This document shows positions 37,576 to 46,450 of a DNA stretch of 64,000 nucleotides, in pieces. The stretch's first letter is position 1. Each line of letters opens with the position of its first letter. The stretch is from Mesorhizobium carmichaelinearum (GTDB lineage Bacteria > Pseudomonadota > Alphaproteobacteria > Rhizobiales > Rhizobiaceae), in NCBI RefSeq assembly GCF_900199455.1, contig NZ_FZQR01000006.1, positions 62,001 to 126,000 on the forward strand. The letters run 5' to 3'. The notes under the pieces were generated by a model. The model was not told the origin of the DNA. It did not search any database and saw only the letters and a program-made list of their open reading frames with translations. The position numbers and the translations under genes were made by a program.

Positions 37576-38813
37576 CGTTTCAAGCCCAGATGCTCGCGCA
37601 GCGTGTTGCCCTCATAGTCCCGGCGAAACAGGCCACGCCGCTGCAGTTCCGGCACGACCAGCGTGGCAAAGGCATCGAGCTCGCCCGGGAAGTATGACGG
37701 CATGACGTTGAAGCCGTCGGCCGCGCCGCCCTCGAACCGTGCCTGCAATTCGTCGGCGACCTGCGCCGGCGTGCCCACGATGCGCCAATGGCCGCGCGCC
37801 CCGGCGAAGTGGCGGGCAAGCTGGCGGATGGAAAGGCCGTCGCGGCGCGATTGTTCGATGACCAGCGCCTGCCGGCTTTTCATGCCCTCGCTCTCCGGCA
37901 GTTCGGGCAGCGGCCCGTCGATCGGGTAGCGCCACAGATCGGAGATGCTGAGATAGCTGGAGAGCAGCGCCACGCCGACATCGTCGGGGATCAGCGCCTG
38001 CAATTCCTCGTGTTTCTCGCGGGCTTCGGCTTCGGTTTCCGCCACAACAGGTGAGACGCCGGGCATGATCTTGATGTCGTCGGGTTCACGTCCATACGCG
38101 GCCATGCGCCCCTTCAGATCGCCATAAAAGGCCTTCGCTTCCTCGAAGGTTTGCGCCGCCGTGAACACCACATCGGCGGTGCGGGCGGCGAGGTCGCGGC
38201 CGACATCCGAAGCGCCGGCCTGGACCATGACCGGCGCGCCCTGCGGCGAACGCGGCAGGTCGAGCGGGTCGTGCACCGAAAAGCTTTGGCCGTCATGGCC
38301 AGGAGCCTTGCCCTGCCAAAGCCGGGTGACCACTTCGGCGAATTCGCGCGCCCGCTCGTAGCGGTCGGCATGCGGCTTGAGGCCGGTCGAGCCGAAATTG
38401 GCGGCTTCGATGGGGCTGGCCGAGGTCACCAGGTTCCAGCCGGCGCGGCCGCGGCTCAGATGGTCGAGCGACAGAAAAGTCCGCGCCAGGCCATAAGGCT
38501 CGTTGTAGCTTGTCGACGCCGTCGAAACGAGACCGATGCGGCTGGTCTGGACCGCCAGCGCCGAAAGCAGGCTGATCGGCTCGAAGCCGATCGAGCGCGA
38601 CGTCTGGCTGGCGATGCCGACATCGGCCTCGCGCAAGCCGGCGGCATCCTCGCAGAAGATCATGTCGAACTTCGCCGCTTCCGCCGTGCGCGCCAGCTGG
38701 ATGTAATGGTCGATATCGATGCCGGCCGTCACATACGCCTTGGGGTGGCGCCAGGCGGCAATGTGATGGCCGGTCGCCCAAAGGAAGGCGCCGAGCTTCA
38801 TCCGCGCGGTCAT
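37566..38813 (-). CDS. LLM-class flavin-dependent monooxygenase (NtaA/SnaA/DszA-like), gene 2
   Basis: A 415-residue luciferase-like monooxygenase of the group that includes nitrilotriacetate monooxygenase A and pristinamycin/dibenzothiophene sulfone monooxygenases. Features include MKLGAFLWATGHHIAAWRHP, FDMIFCEDAAGLRE, and GRAGWNLVTSASPIEAANFG. It needs reduced flavin from a separate reductase; none is visible next to it. Its start overlaps the stop of the preceding LLM gene as ATGA, so the two are co-translated. Substrate unknown. Confidence 0.85.
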   Translation of the reverse strand: MTARMKLGAFLWATGHHIAAWRHPKAYVTAGIDIDHYIQLARTAEAAKFDMIFCEDAAGLREADVGIASQTSRSIGFEPISLLSALAVQTSRIGLVSTASTSYNEPYGLARTFLSLDHLSRGRAGWNLVTSASPIEAANFGSTGLKPHADRYERAREFAEVVTRLWQGKAPGHDGQSFSVHDPLDLPRSPQGAPVMVQAGASDVGRDLAARTADVVFTAAQTFEEAKAFYGDLKGRMAAYGREPDDIKIMPGVSPVVAETEAEAREKHEELQALIPDDVGVALLSSYLSISDLWRYPIDGPLPELPESEGMKSRQALVIEQSRRDGLSIRQLARHFAGARGHWRIVGTPAQVADELQARFEGGAADGFNVMPSYFPGELDAFATLVVPELQRRGLFRRDYEGNTLREHLGLKRPA

Positions 38814-39829
38814 TGGTCACCTCCGCCGGCAAGTCCGAGATGCGAGCGCAACGTCGTGCCGCGATAGCCCTCTCGAACAAGGCCGCGCTGCCGTAACTCC
38901 GGCAGAACGCGATCAGCGAAATCGTCGAGTGCCGAACGTTGCTGGGGCAGCCGGATGTTGAAACCGTCGCAGCTCTTTGCACGGAATTGGGTTTCCAGCC
39001 TGTCTGCGGTGGCGGCCGGCTTGTCTTCGGCGGTGAGCGAGATATTCGTCAGCACCTTCACAGCGTCCGGATCGCGCCCAGCCGCCGTGGCGCGGCGCTT
39101 CAGATCATCAAAGCGTGCTTTCGCGCTCTCGACCGATCCGCTCTCCAGCAAAATGACATCGGCGGTGCGGGCGGCAATGTCGAAATCGGCTTCCGTCAAG
39201 CCCGACAGCACCAGCACCGGCTTATCCTGCGGCGAGCGCGCGACGTTCAGCGGACCGCGCACGGAGAAGAATTCGCCCTTGTGGTCGAGCAGGTGCATCT
39301 TCTCAGGGTCATGGAAGCGGCCACGGGTCTTGTCGAACAGCAGCGCATCCAAATCCCAACTCTGCCACAGGCCTTGAACGATGCCGATATATTCCTCGCT
39401 GCGGCGGCGAAAGTCGGTATCAGAAAACCCTTCCGGCCGGCTAAAATTGGCGGCTTCGCGAGGGGCCTGCGCCATCACTGCATTCCAGCCGGCACGGCCA
39501 TGGCTGATGATGTCGAGCGAAGCAAAGCGGCGCGCCAGATTGTAGGGCTGATGGGCAACCGTCGAGGCCGCGGCGACCAAGCCAATTCTGCTGGTCACCG
39601 TGGCCAGCGCGGCGAGCAGCGTGGTCGCTTCGAAAGGCACGGTACTGTTTGCGGCGTTGTTACTCGAAGCTGGCGCGGAGTCGACAAGCAGCACCATGTC
39701 TATCCCGGCCGCTTCGGCCCTTTGCACAAGACCAGCTAGACCACTGAATTCCGGCTCTTCCCCAGGCGATGTGTCGGCGGTCCCCGGCAACAGCGAAACG
39801 GCAAGATGCATTGTGGCGCCGTTGTCCAT
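38810..39829 (-). CDS. LLM-class flavin-dependent oxidoreductase, gene 1
   Basis: A 339-residue member of the same superfamily, shorter than its neighbour. It shows GIDMVLLVDS near the N-terminus, VAAASTVAHQPYNLARRFASLDIISHGRAGWN, and the C-terminal tail RQRGLVREGYRGTTLRSHLGL, which is close to the tail of the other protein (RRGLFRRDYEGNTLREHLGL). The shared tail suggests the two genes arose by duplication and then diverged. The ATG at 39829 follows CAGGAACC at good spacing; the frame is open five codons further. Confidence 0.83.
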   Translation of the reverse strand: MDNGATMHLAVSLLPGTADTSPGEEPEFSGLAGLVQRAEAAGIDMVLLVDSAPASSNNAANSTVPFEATTLLAALATVTSRIGLVAAASTVAHQPYNLARRFASLDIISHGRAGWNAVMAQAPREAANFSRPEGFSDTDFRRRSEEYIGIVQGLWQSWDLDALLFDKTRGRFHDPEKMHLLDHKGEFFSVRGPLNVARSPQDKPVLVLSGLTEADFDIAARTADVILLESGSVESAKARFDDLKRRATAAGRDPDAVKVLTNISLTAEDKPAATADRLETQFRAKSCDGFNIRLPQQRSALDDFADRVLPELRQRGLVREGYRGTTLRSHLGLAGGGDQ

Positions 39830-39933
39830 TGATGGTTCCTGCAAGACGAAACGGAACCCGGACTATGTTCGCCACATCAGGGGATGGCAACCGCTGGCGC
39901 TGGGCCAATTGCCGCTGACTTGCCGGCCAGCCC

Positions 39934-40002
39934 CTATTTGCCAGCGAGAAGATCGTTGATCAGTCGCCGGCAGCGCTCGGTCACGAGGTCGAGCAGCTTA
40001 TC
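39934..40002 (-). pseudogene. Remnant of a LysR-type gene 3' end
   Basis: Read on the minus strand, this segment encodes DKLLDLVTERCRRLINDLLAGK and a stop. It closely matches the C-terminus of the intact LysR protein encoded just to the right (LLLDFMAERCRRLIKDLLAGR). Further upstream in frame the similarity fades and no start codon with a helix-turn-helix is found. I read it as the tail of a second LysR gene that lost the rest, with the two-gene cassette at 40117-40984 now between the remnant and the intact gene. Confidence 0.7.
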
Positions 40003-40116
40003 TTGTGGGGTTGAAACAACGATGCGATCTTTCGGGTCGGCTTTGAAGAAATTCCCACCAAATTGATTTGCCGACGAGAAATTGGCGATACTGTCGGTCC
40101 GCGTCGGTGGGGGTTG

Positions 40117-40650
40117 GTGACTTTGAAAAAGAGTATTAAAGCGGACTTCTGTCTGATTTTTCTCGCCTTTTTTGTTACGGCGTGCGTCACGATCGTATCG
40201 CCATATGACGCGATGTTTGATCAGACTCTCAACAAACTGTCAGAAGATACGTCAACCTTTTTAGCTTCCGCGTCGGCAGGTGGTAGCGAGCGAAACTATT
40301 CCTCTAAAGAGGCGACGGCGTACTATGCTTCGACGTACAATGTATTGGAGAGATTGGAACAGAGAGCTAGGCTGACGAGAGGGATGGTCCCGTGCGCCTC
40401 GGATGCTTCCTTGCGTGATTTTGAAACGGTAGCCACCAGCCGCACCAAGCTGCCCGACGACTATCTGAAATTCGACTGTCGTGAGTCTCAGTTGTATTCG
40501 GTCCAGTTCTATGTCGACCAACTTCATTATGCCCACGAGAGTGGCGGCATCCTGAGCAGGCTGGAAGTGAACGCGCTTGGTCACACTTTAGAATCAGCCA
40601 TTCTGGGTGCGATCCAGACGTTCCTCGTCGACAAACCAGCAAAACCGTAA
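40117..40650 (+). CDS. Putative lipoprotein of unknown function
   Basis: I do not recognise the family. From the GTG at 40117 it encodes 177 residues with a short charged N-terminus, a hydrophobic stretch and a lipobox-like VTAC (IFLAFFVTAC), so it is probably a lipoprotein. A TTG at 40123 with start LKKSIKADF is an alternative. The mature part has two further Cys (VPCASD and FDCRES) and is largely helical in character. Base composition is clearly AT-richer than its neighbours, a sign of transfer. It is followed after 10 bp by another unknown gene, with which it probably forms an operon. Confidence 0.68.
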   Translation: MTLKKSIKADFCLIFLAFFVTACVTIVSPYDAMFDQTLNKLSEDTSTFLASASAGGSERNYSSKEATAYYASTYNVLERLEQRARLTRGMVPCASDASLRDFETVATSRTKLPDDYLKFDCRESQLYSVQFYVDQLHYAHESGGILSRLEVNALGHTLESAILGAIQTFLVDKPAKP

Positions 40651-40660
40651 GGGGGCGAAT

Positions 40661-40984
40661 ATGGACGTGAGTGCAGTGACCGGCCAGATCCTGCAGCAGG
40701 CGGCGACGATCGGCGGAGAGACGTGGGTTAAGATCCAGAAGTCAACACCTTTGTACGCCAAGGCCTATGTACAATCGTTGGCCGACATAGCAGCGGGTGT
40801 CGTCGGCGGCGAGATTACCAAAAAAGATGCTAAAATGTACGTGCAGAACGCCCGCCTTCTGCTGGTCATGGGCATCGCGAACACGTCACACATCGTTCTT
40901 TCTCAGGTGCAGAAATTTATGGACGGTGTGATTGCTAGTCTCAAAACCGCCATCAACGCGGCGCTGCCGATAGCGCTCCTATAG
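40661..40984 (+). CDS. Small hypothetical protein, partner of the putative lipoprotein
   Basis: A 107-residue protein of unknown family. It has no signal peptide. The first half is polar and probably helical (MDVSAVTGQILQQAATIGGETWVKIQ), the middle contains GGEITKKDAKMYVQNARLLLVMGIANT, and the C-terminus is amphipathic (LKTAINAALPIALL). AAGGGGG lies 5 nt before the ATG at 40661, a strong ribosome site. It follows the lipoprotein gene by 10 bp and ends 2 bp before the convergent LysR stop. Composition is intermediate between the lipoprotein gene and the surrounding genome. Confidence 0.7.
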   Translation: MDVSAVTGQILQQAATIGGETWVKIQKSTPLYAKAYVQSLADIAAGVVGGEITKKDAKMYVQNARLLLVMGIANTSHIVLSQVQKFMDGVIASLKTAINAALPIALL

Positions 40985-40986
40985 CT

Positions 40987-41907
40987 TTATCGCCCAGCGA
41001 GCAGGTCCTTAATCAGCCGCTGGCAGCGCTCGGCCATGAAGTCGAGCAAAAGCCGCACCTTGGGGTCCTGCAGCTTCTTGTGCGGATAGACGGCGGCGAA
41101 CTGCACCGGCGTCGGCGGCGTGTTGGCCAGGATCACCTGAAGCCGCCGGTCGCGGATGAACGGTTCGACCTCGAAGCGCGGCTTGTTGATGATGCCGCGT
41201 CCCGACAGCGCCCAGCCGGTCAGCACATCGCCATCGTCGGTGTCGTAAGGGCCGTGCACCTCGAATTTCTGCGGCCCTGTGGGGGTCTGCAGCGTCCAAA
41301 CATATTCGCGCGCGCCGGAATAGCGCAGCATCAGGCAGTCATGCTTCTTGCCGATCAGCTCCTGCGGCTCGGCCGGTTCGCCGCGCGCCTCGAGATATTT
41401 CGGCGCCGCCACCAGCACGCGTTCGCACTCCATGATGCCGCGCATCCTGAGGCTGGAATCCTCGATGATGCCGAGCCGGAAGGCGACGTCGATGCCTTCC
41501 TTCATGATGTCGACATTGTGGTCCGAGAGCCTCAGCCGCACCTCGATATCGGGATATTTGTCGTGGAAATCGGGAATGCCCGACGCCACCAGCCGGCGCC
41601 CGAGGCCGAGCGGCGCGGTCACGCGGATGGTGCCGCGCGGCTGGCCGGACAGCGCCGACACCGCGGCTTCCGCTTCGGTGATCGCCTCCAGCACCTGCTT
41701 TGCGCCTGCGTAGAAAACCGTGCCATGCTCGGTCGGCATCAATTGCCGCGTGGTGCGATTGAACAGCCTGACGCCCAGATGCTTCTCCAGCTCCTTGATG
41801 CGGTTGGAGGCGACCGCCGGCGAAATGCGCATGTCACGGCCCGCCGCCGACAGATTGCCGAGTTCGACGACGCGGACGAAGACGGCGATGTTGTCGAGAT
41901 AGGCCAT
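40987..41907 (-). CDS. LysR-family transcriptional regulator
   Basis: A 306-residue LysR regulator. The winged helix-turn-helix covers residues 1-60 (LGNLSAAGRDMRISPAVASNRIKELEKHLGVRLFNRTTRQL) and the effector domain starts near residue 90. It is transcribed away from the urate oxidase gene with a 138-bp shared promoter region, so it is a candidate regulator of urate oxidation or of the purine genes in general. LysR proteins usually control the divergent gene and themselves. The effector is unknown. Confidence 0.9.
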   Translation of the reverse strand: MAYLDNIAVFVRVVELGNLSAAGRDMRISPAVASNRIKELEKHLGVRLFNRTTRQLMPTEHGTVFYAGAKQVLEAITEAEAAVSALSGQPRGTIRVTAPLGLGRRLVASGIPDFHDKYPDIEVRLRLSDHNVDIMKEGIDVAFRLGIIEDSSLRMRGIMECERVLVAAPKYLEARGEPAEPQELIGKKHDCLMLRYSGAREYVWTLQTPTGPQKFEVHGPYDTDDGDVLTGWALSGRGIINKPRFEVEPFIRDRRLQVILANTPPTPVQFAAVYPHKKLQDPKVRLLLDFMAERCQRLIKDLLAGR

Positions 41908-42045
41908 GCGGTTTCGTGGCTCTCATGCGGCTGCGTATAGCCAACCTAGTATTTTCCATTTTTTTTTGAAAGTCATCGTACACCTCGCCTCTTTCCGTTT
42001 GCGTGCGACACCGTAAAGTCAGCCAATCGGCAGGGACGATTTCAA
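41908..42045. promoter_or_regulatory. Divergent promoter region, LysR gene and urate oxidase gene
   Basis: This 138-bp spacer holds the promoters for the LysR gene and for puuD-guaD. A T-rich stretch at 41957-41968 runs into TTTTTGAAAGT, the same 11-mer found in the puuE/uraH spacer. I could not pick out a clear T-N11-A LysR box. Confidence 0.5.
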
Positions 42046-43263
42046 ATGATGGATTTCGCGATTTTCTGGGACTGGCTGAGCTTCGCCGTGCGGTGGCTGC
42101 ATGTCATCACCGGCATCGCCTGGATCGGCTCGTCCTTCTATTTCGTCGCGCTTGATCTCGGCCTGCGCCAGCGTCCCGGCATGCCTGTCGGCGCCTTCGG
42201 CGAGGAATGGCAGGTACATGGCGGCGGCTTCTACCACATCCAGAAATATTTGGTGGCGCCGGCCGAAATGCCGGAGCACCTGACCTGGTTCAAATGGGAA
42301 TCCTACGCCACCTGGCTGTCAGGCTTCGCCATGCTGTGCGTGGTCTATTATGCCGGCGCCGATCTGTTCCTGATCGATCCCAACGTGCTGCCAATGTCGG
42401 TGCCGGTCGGCATCCTGCTGTCGATGGCGACCATCGGTGTCGGCTGGGTGGTCTATGATTTGCTGTGCCGCTCGCCGCTTGGCAAAAGCGACACCGGCCT
42501 GATGCTGGTGCTCTACTGCGTGCTGGTGTTCATCGCCTGGGGGCTGACCCACCTGTTTACCGGCCGCGCCGCCTTCCTGCATCTGGGCGCCATCACCGCC
42601 ACGATCATGTCGGCCAACGTCTTCATGGTCATCATCCCCAACCAGAAGATCGTCGTCGCCGACCTGATCGCCGGCCGCAAGCCAGATCCGAAATACGGCA
42701 AGATCGCCAAGCAGCGCTCGCTCCACAACAACTATCTGACGCTGCCCGTTCTGTTCCTGATGCTGTCGAACCACTATCCGCTGGCGTTCGGCACCGAGTT
42801 CAACTGGGTCATCGCCTCGCTGGTGTTCATCATCGGCGTCTTGATCCGGCACTATTTCAACACCGTGCACAAGCGTGCCGGCAACCCACACTGGACCTGG
42901 CTCGGCGCCCTTGTCCTGTTCGTCATCATCATCTGGCTGTCGACCGTGCCGAAGGTGCTGACGGGTGAGCCCAAGGCGTCCGCCTCGGCGGACATCTATA
43001 TCGCCTCGGCGCATTTCCCGGCGGTGCGCGACACCGTGCTCGGCCGTTGCTCGATGTGCCATGCTCAGGAACCGGTCTATGAAGGCATCTATCATGCGCC
43101 CAAGGGCGTGATGCTCGACAGTGATGCGGCAATCGCCAACCACGCCCGCGAGATCTATCTGCAGGCCGGTCGCAGCCACGCCATGCCGCCCGCCAATGTC
43201 TCGCAGATCACCGACAAGGAACGGGCGCTGCTGGTGGCCTGGTTCGAAGGCGCGGGGAAATAG
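42046..43263 (+). CDS. puuD: Membrane-bound urate oxidase with C-terminal cytochrome c domain (PuuD type)
   Basis: A 405-residue integral membrane urate oxidase. About eight or nine hydrophobic segments cover residues 10-305 (for example WLHVITGIAWIGSSFYFVALDL and YATWLSGFAMLCVVYY). A cytochrome c domain of about 90 residues follows, with the haem site CSMCH and a probable axial Met in SHAMPPAN. This type oxidises urate to 5-hydroxyisourate and passes electrons to the respiratory chain rather than making peroxide. The ATG at 42046 follows AGGGA; a second ATG is immediately after. It starts the puuD-guaD transcript opposite the LysR gene. Confidence 0.93.
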   Translation: MMDFAIFWDWLSFAVRWLHVITGIAWIGSSFYFVALDLGLRQRPGMPVGAFGEEWQVHGGGFYHIQKYLVAPAEMPEHLTWFKWESYATWLSGFAMLCVVYYAGADLFLIDPNVLPMSVPVGILLSMATIGVGWVVYDLLCRSPLGKSDTGLMLVLYCVLVFIAWGLTHLFTGRAAFLHLGAITATIMSANVFMVIIPNQKIVVADLIAGRKPDPKYGKIAKQRSLHNNYLTLPVLFLMLSNHYPLAFGTEFNWVIASLVFIIGVLIRHYFNTVHKRAGNPHWTWLGALVLFVIIIWLSTVPKVLTGEPKASASADIYIASAHFPAVRDTVLGRCSMCHAQEPVYEGIYHAPKGVMLDSDAAIANHAREIYLQAGRSHAMPPANVSQITDKERALLVAWFEGAGK

Positions 43264-43264
43264 C

Positions 43265-44578
43265 ATGACTTCGACACTTCTGCGTGGCCGCACACTGTCC
43301 TTCGTGCGCTGGCCCGAAACCATCGATGACCACTCGGCCTGGCGTTACGAGGAAGATGGCGGCCTGCTGATCCGCGACGGCAGGATCGTCGCATCGGGCG
43401 CCTATGCGCAGGTCGAGAAGCAGGCTGGTGAGGGAGTCAAAAGAATCGATCACCGGCCGCACCTCTTGCTGCCGGGCTTCATCGACACCCATGTGCATTT
43501 CCCGCAGATGCAGGTCATCGCCTCGTATGGCGCCGAACTGCTCGACTGGCTGAACACCTACACTTTTCCCGAAGAGACGAAATTCGCCAACGCGCAGCAT
43601 GGCCGACGCATCGCACGGCTGTTCCTCGACGAGATGGTGCGGCACGGCACGACGACGGTGGCCGCCTACTGCTCGGTGCACAGGGCATCCGCTGAAGCCT
43701 TTTTCGCCGAGTCGCATGACCGCAACATGCTCAACATCGCCGGCAAGGTGATGATGGACCGCAATGCCCCCGAGGGCGTGCTCGATACGCCGCAATCCGG
43801 CTACGACGACACCAAGGCGCTGATCGCGGAGTGGCACGGCAAGGGCCGCCAGTTTTATGCCATCACCCCGCGCTTCGCCATCACCTCCTCGCCGGAGCAG
43901 ATGGAGATGGCCGGCGCGCTCTGCCGCGAACATCCCGATCTGCACATGCAGACGCATCTGTCGGAAAACCATGCCGAGATCGCCTTCACGCAACAGCTTT
44001 ACCCCTGGTCGCGCGACTATACCGACGTCTACGAGCACTATGGGTTGCTGGGCAAAAAGAGCCTGTTCGGCCACTGCATCCATCTGTCGGAGCGTGAGGC
44101 CGACGCGCTTTCGGAGAGCGGTTCGGTGGCGGTGTTCTGCCCGACCTCGAACCTGTTCCTCGGCTCCGGCCTGTTCGGCTATCAGCACTTTCGCCGCCGC
44201 GACAAGTCGATCCGGATCGCCGCCGCCACCGATGTCGGCGGCGGCACGAACTATTCCATGCTGCGCACCATGGACGAGGGCTACAAGGTAATCGCGCTGA
44301 ACGGCGAGAAGCTCAACCCGTTCCAGTCCTTCTGGCAGATCACGCGCGGCAATGCCGAGGCACTGTCGGTGGCCGAAAAGATCGGTACGCTGGAAGCGGG
44401 CACCGATGCCGACATCGTCGTGCTCGACGCCCAGGCGACGCCGGCGATGCGGCTCCGGATGGAAACGGCGCAGACGCTGGCGCAGGAATTGTTTCTCTTG
44501 CAGACGCTGGGCGACGACCGCGCCGTGCGCGAGGTCTATGTCGCGGGCCGGGCGGCCAAGAGCGACATGGCGAATTAA
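43265..44578 (+). CDS. guaD: Guanine deaminase, amidohydrolase type
   Basis: A 437-residue zinc amidohydrolase that converts guanine to xanthine and ammonia. The metal site is seen in LLLPGFIDTHVHFPQ (HxH), with further His in QTHLSENHAEI and GHCIHLSE and the catalytic Asp in ATDVGGGTNYS. The length matches the family. The ATG at 43265 is 2 bp after the puuD stop; the frame is open 48 codons upstream but that part lies inside puuD. It feeds xanthine to XdhAB. Confidence 0.94.
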   Translation: MTSTLLRGRTLSFVRWPETIDDHSAWRYEEDGGLLIRDGRIVASGAYAQVEKQAGEGVKRIDHRPHLLLPGFIDTHVHFPQMQVIASYGAELLDWLNTYTFPEETKFANAQHGRRIARLFLDEMVRHGTTTVAAYCSVHRASAEAFFAESHDRNMLNIAGKVMMDRNAPEGVLDTPQSGYDDTKALIAEWHGKGRQFYAITPRFAITSSPEQMEMAGALCREHPDLHMQTHLSENHAEIAFTQQLYPWSRDYTDVYEHYGLLGKKSLFGHCIHLSEREADALSESGSVAVFCPTSNLFLGSGLFGYQHFRRRDKSIRIAAATDVGGGTNYSMLRTMDEGYKVIALNGEKLNPFQSFWQITRGNAEALSVAEKIGTLEAGTDADIVVLDAQATPAMRLRMETAQTLAQELFLLQTLGDDRAVREVYVAGRAAKSDMAN

Positions 44579-44654
44579 GCGCCAGATGCGTTCATTGCTT
44601 GACCCGGCGGCAGCCATCGGTCAAAGCGTGCGGCGAAGTTGACAGGGGAACGAC

Positions 44655-45158
44655 ATGGCCGTTGCTGACGACATCGCTCTGATCCGGAAACAGGAAGAGA
44701 CGCTGGTCTTTTCCGCCTTCGATGAGGCTGTTGCCTTCAAGATCGGCTCGGCGATTCGCAAGCGCGCGATCGCCGAAAACCTGCCCATCATCGTCGACAT
44801 CAGGCTGTGGGACCGGCCGCTGTTCTATGCGGCCTTTCCGGGGTCGAATGCTTCCAACCCCGACTGGGCGCGGCGCAAGATCAATGTGGTCAGGCGGTTT
44901 CTCAGAAGCACCTATCGCATGGTGCTGGAACAGCAGCGCCCCGACCGCGCCTTCAAGCTTGGCGAGGGCCTCGACATCTCGGACTATGTGCTCGCCGGCG
45001 GCGGCTTTCCGGTGACGGTCAAAGGTGCCGGCGTTATCGGCGTGATCGCGGTTTCCGGCCTGCCGGAGCGCGAGGATCACGGTGTTGTCGTCGATGCGCT
45101 GTGCGATCATCTCGGCATCGACAAGCACGGGCTGTCATTGTCCAGGGAAGCCGAATGA
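44655..45158 (+). CDS. UPF0303/HbpS-like (haem-degrading domain) protein
   Basis: A 167-residue protein of the UPF0303 group, related in fold to the haem-binding HbpS/GlcG family. Features include VDIRLWDRPLFYAAFPGSNASNPDWARRKINVV and LAGGGFPVTVKGAGVIGVIAVSGLPEREDH. Biochemical function is not established for this group. No signal peptide is seen. The ATG at 44655 has AGGGGAACGAC upstream. Its stop overlaps the start of the glycerate kinase gene as ATGA, which points to a linked role. GlcG-like genes often sit beside glycolate/glyoxylate genes. Confidence 0.78.
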   Translation: MAVADDIALIRKQEETLVFSAFDEAVAFKIGSAIRKRAIAENLPIIVDIRLWDRPLFYAAFPGSNASNPDWARRKINVVRRFLRSTYRMVLEQQRPDRAFKLGEGLDISDYVLAGGGFPVTVKGAGVIGVIAVSGLPEREDHGVVVDALCDHLGIDKHGLSLSREAE

Positions 45159-46420
45159 CCGTGCTCGACCCCAGGGCCTTTCTTAGCTCGATCTTCGACG
45201 CTGCCGTCGCCGCCGCCGATCCGGAGCGGACGATCCGGGATCATCTGCCGGCCAAGCCGAAGGGTCGCACAATCGTCATTGGCGCCGGAAAAGGTTCGGC
45301 GCAGATGGCGGCGGCGTTCGAGAAGGTCTGGGGCGGGCCGATCGAAGGGCTGGTCGTCACCCGCTACGGCTATGGCGCAAAATGCGAGCGCATCGAGATC
45401 ATTGAGGCCGCGCATCCGGTGCCGGACGCTGCCGGGCTCGAGGCCTCGCGCCGTCTGCTCGCCAAGGTCCAGGATCTCACTGAAGACGATCTCGTCGTGG
45501 CGCTTATCTCTGGAGGCGGCTCGGCGCTGCTGCCGTCACCGGCCGCCGACCTGACGCTGGCCGACGAGATCGCCGTCAACGAGGCGCTGCTTGCCTCCGG
45601 CGCGCCGATCGCGGCGATGAACACCATCCGCAAGCATCTTTCCACCATCAAGGGCGGCCGGCTGGCCGCTGCCGCTTGGCCGGCCAAGGTGGTGTCGCTG
45701 GTGGTTTCAGACATTCCCGGTGACAACCCGGCCCTTGTCGCCTCCGGCCCGACGGTTCCCGATACTGGCAGCCGCGAAGACGCACTGGCCTCGATATCGG
45801 CCTATGGCATGAAGCTGCCCGCCTCGGTTATGGTGCATATCAAGTCGCCTGCGGCCGATGCGCCAAATCCCGGAGATGCGCGCTTCTCGCGCAACGAGGT
45901 GCATCTGATCGCCTCCGCCGGCGTGTCGCTGGAAGCGGCGGCGGCCGAAGCGAAGCGGCAAGGCATCGAGGCCGTCATCCTCTCCGATGCCATCGAGGGC
46001 GAAGCGCGTGAGGTCGGCGGCGTCCACGCCGCCATCGCGCGCGAAGTGGCGACGCGCAACCGGCCTTTTGCGAAGCCCGTGCTCATTCTCTCGGGCGGTG
46101 AAACGACGGTAACCTTGCGCGCCAAAGGCAAGGGTGGCCGCAACTCTGAATTCCTGCTCGCCTTCGCCATCGGCATCAACGGCGTACAAGGCATCCACGC
46201 CCTGGCCGCCGATACCGACGGCATCGACGGTTCGGAAAACAATGCCGGGGCCTTCGCCGACGGCTCGACCATCTCACGCATGCGCGCGGCCGGCGTCGAC
46301 GCCAAGGCGATGCTGGCCGGCAACAATGCCTGGACGGCATTCAATGCGGTGGGCGATCTATTTGTGCCGGGACCGACCGGGACGAATGTGAATGATTTGA
46401 GGGCGATTCTGATCCGATAG
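45155..46420 (+). CDS. Glycerate kinase (GckA/TtuD type, MOFRL domain)
   Basis: A 421-residue kinase of the DUF4147/MOFRL type that phosphorylates glycerate, usually to 2-phosphoglycerate. Key features are TIVIGAGKGSAQMAAAFEKVW near the N-terminus, ISGGGSALLPSP, and the C-terminal MOFRL part with GKGGRNSEFLLAFA and ADTDGIDGSENNAGAF. The ATG at 45155 overlaps the preceding stop. Its place after purine genes fits use of glyoxylate made from ureidoglycolate, through tartronate semialdehyde and glycerate; the first enzymes of that route are not in the window. Confidence 0.9.
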   Translation: MTVLDPRAFLSSIFDAAVAAADPERTIRDHLPAKPKGRTIVIGAGKGSAQMAAAFEKVWGGPIEGLVVTRYGYGAKCERIEIIEAAHPVPDAAGLEASRRLLAKVQDLTEDDLVVALISGGGSALLPSPAADLTLADEIAVNEALLASGAPIAAMNTIRKHLSTIKGGRLAAAAWPAKVVSLVVSDIPGDNPALVASGPTVPDTGSREDALASISAYGMKLPASVMVHIKSPAADAPNPGDARFSRNEVHLIASAGVSLEAAAAEAKRQGIEAVILSDAIEGEAREVGGVHAAIAREVATRNRPFAKPVLILSGGETTVTLRAKGKGGRNSEFLLAFAIGINGVQGIHALAADTDGIDGSENNAGAFADGSTISRMRAAGVDAKAMLAGNNAWTAFNAVGDLFVPGPTGTNVNDLRAILIR

Positions 46421-46450
46421 AGCGCGTCGCAGTTACTCTGCGCAAGCGCA

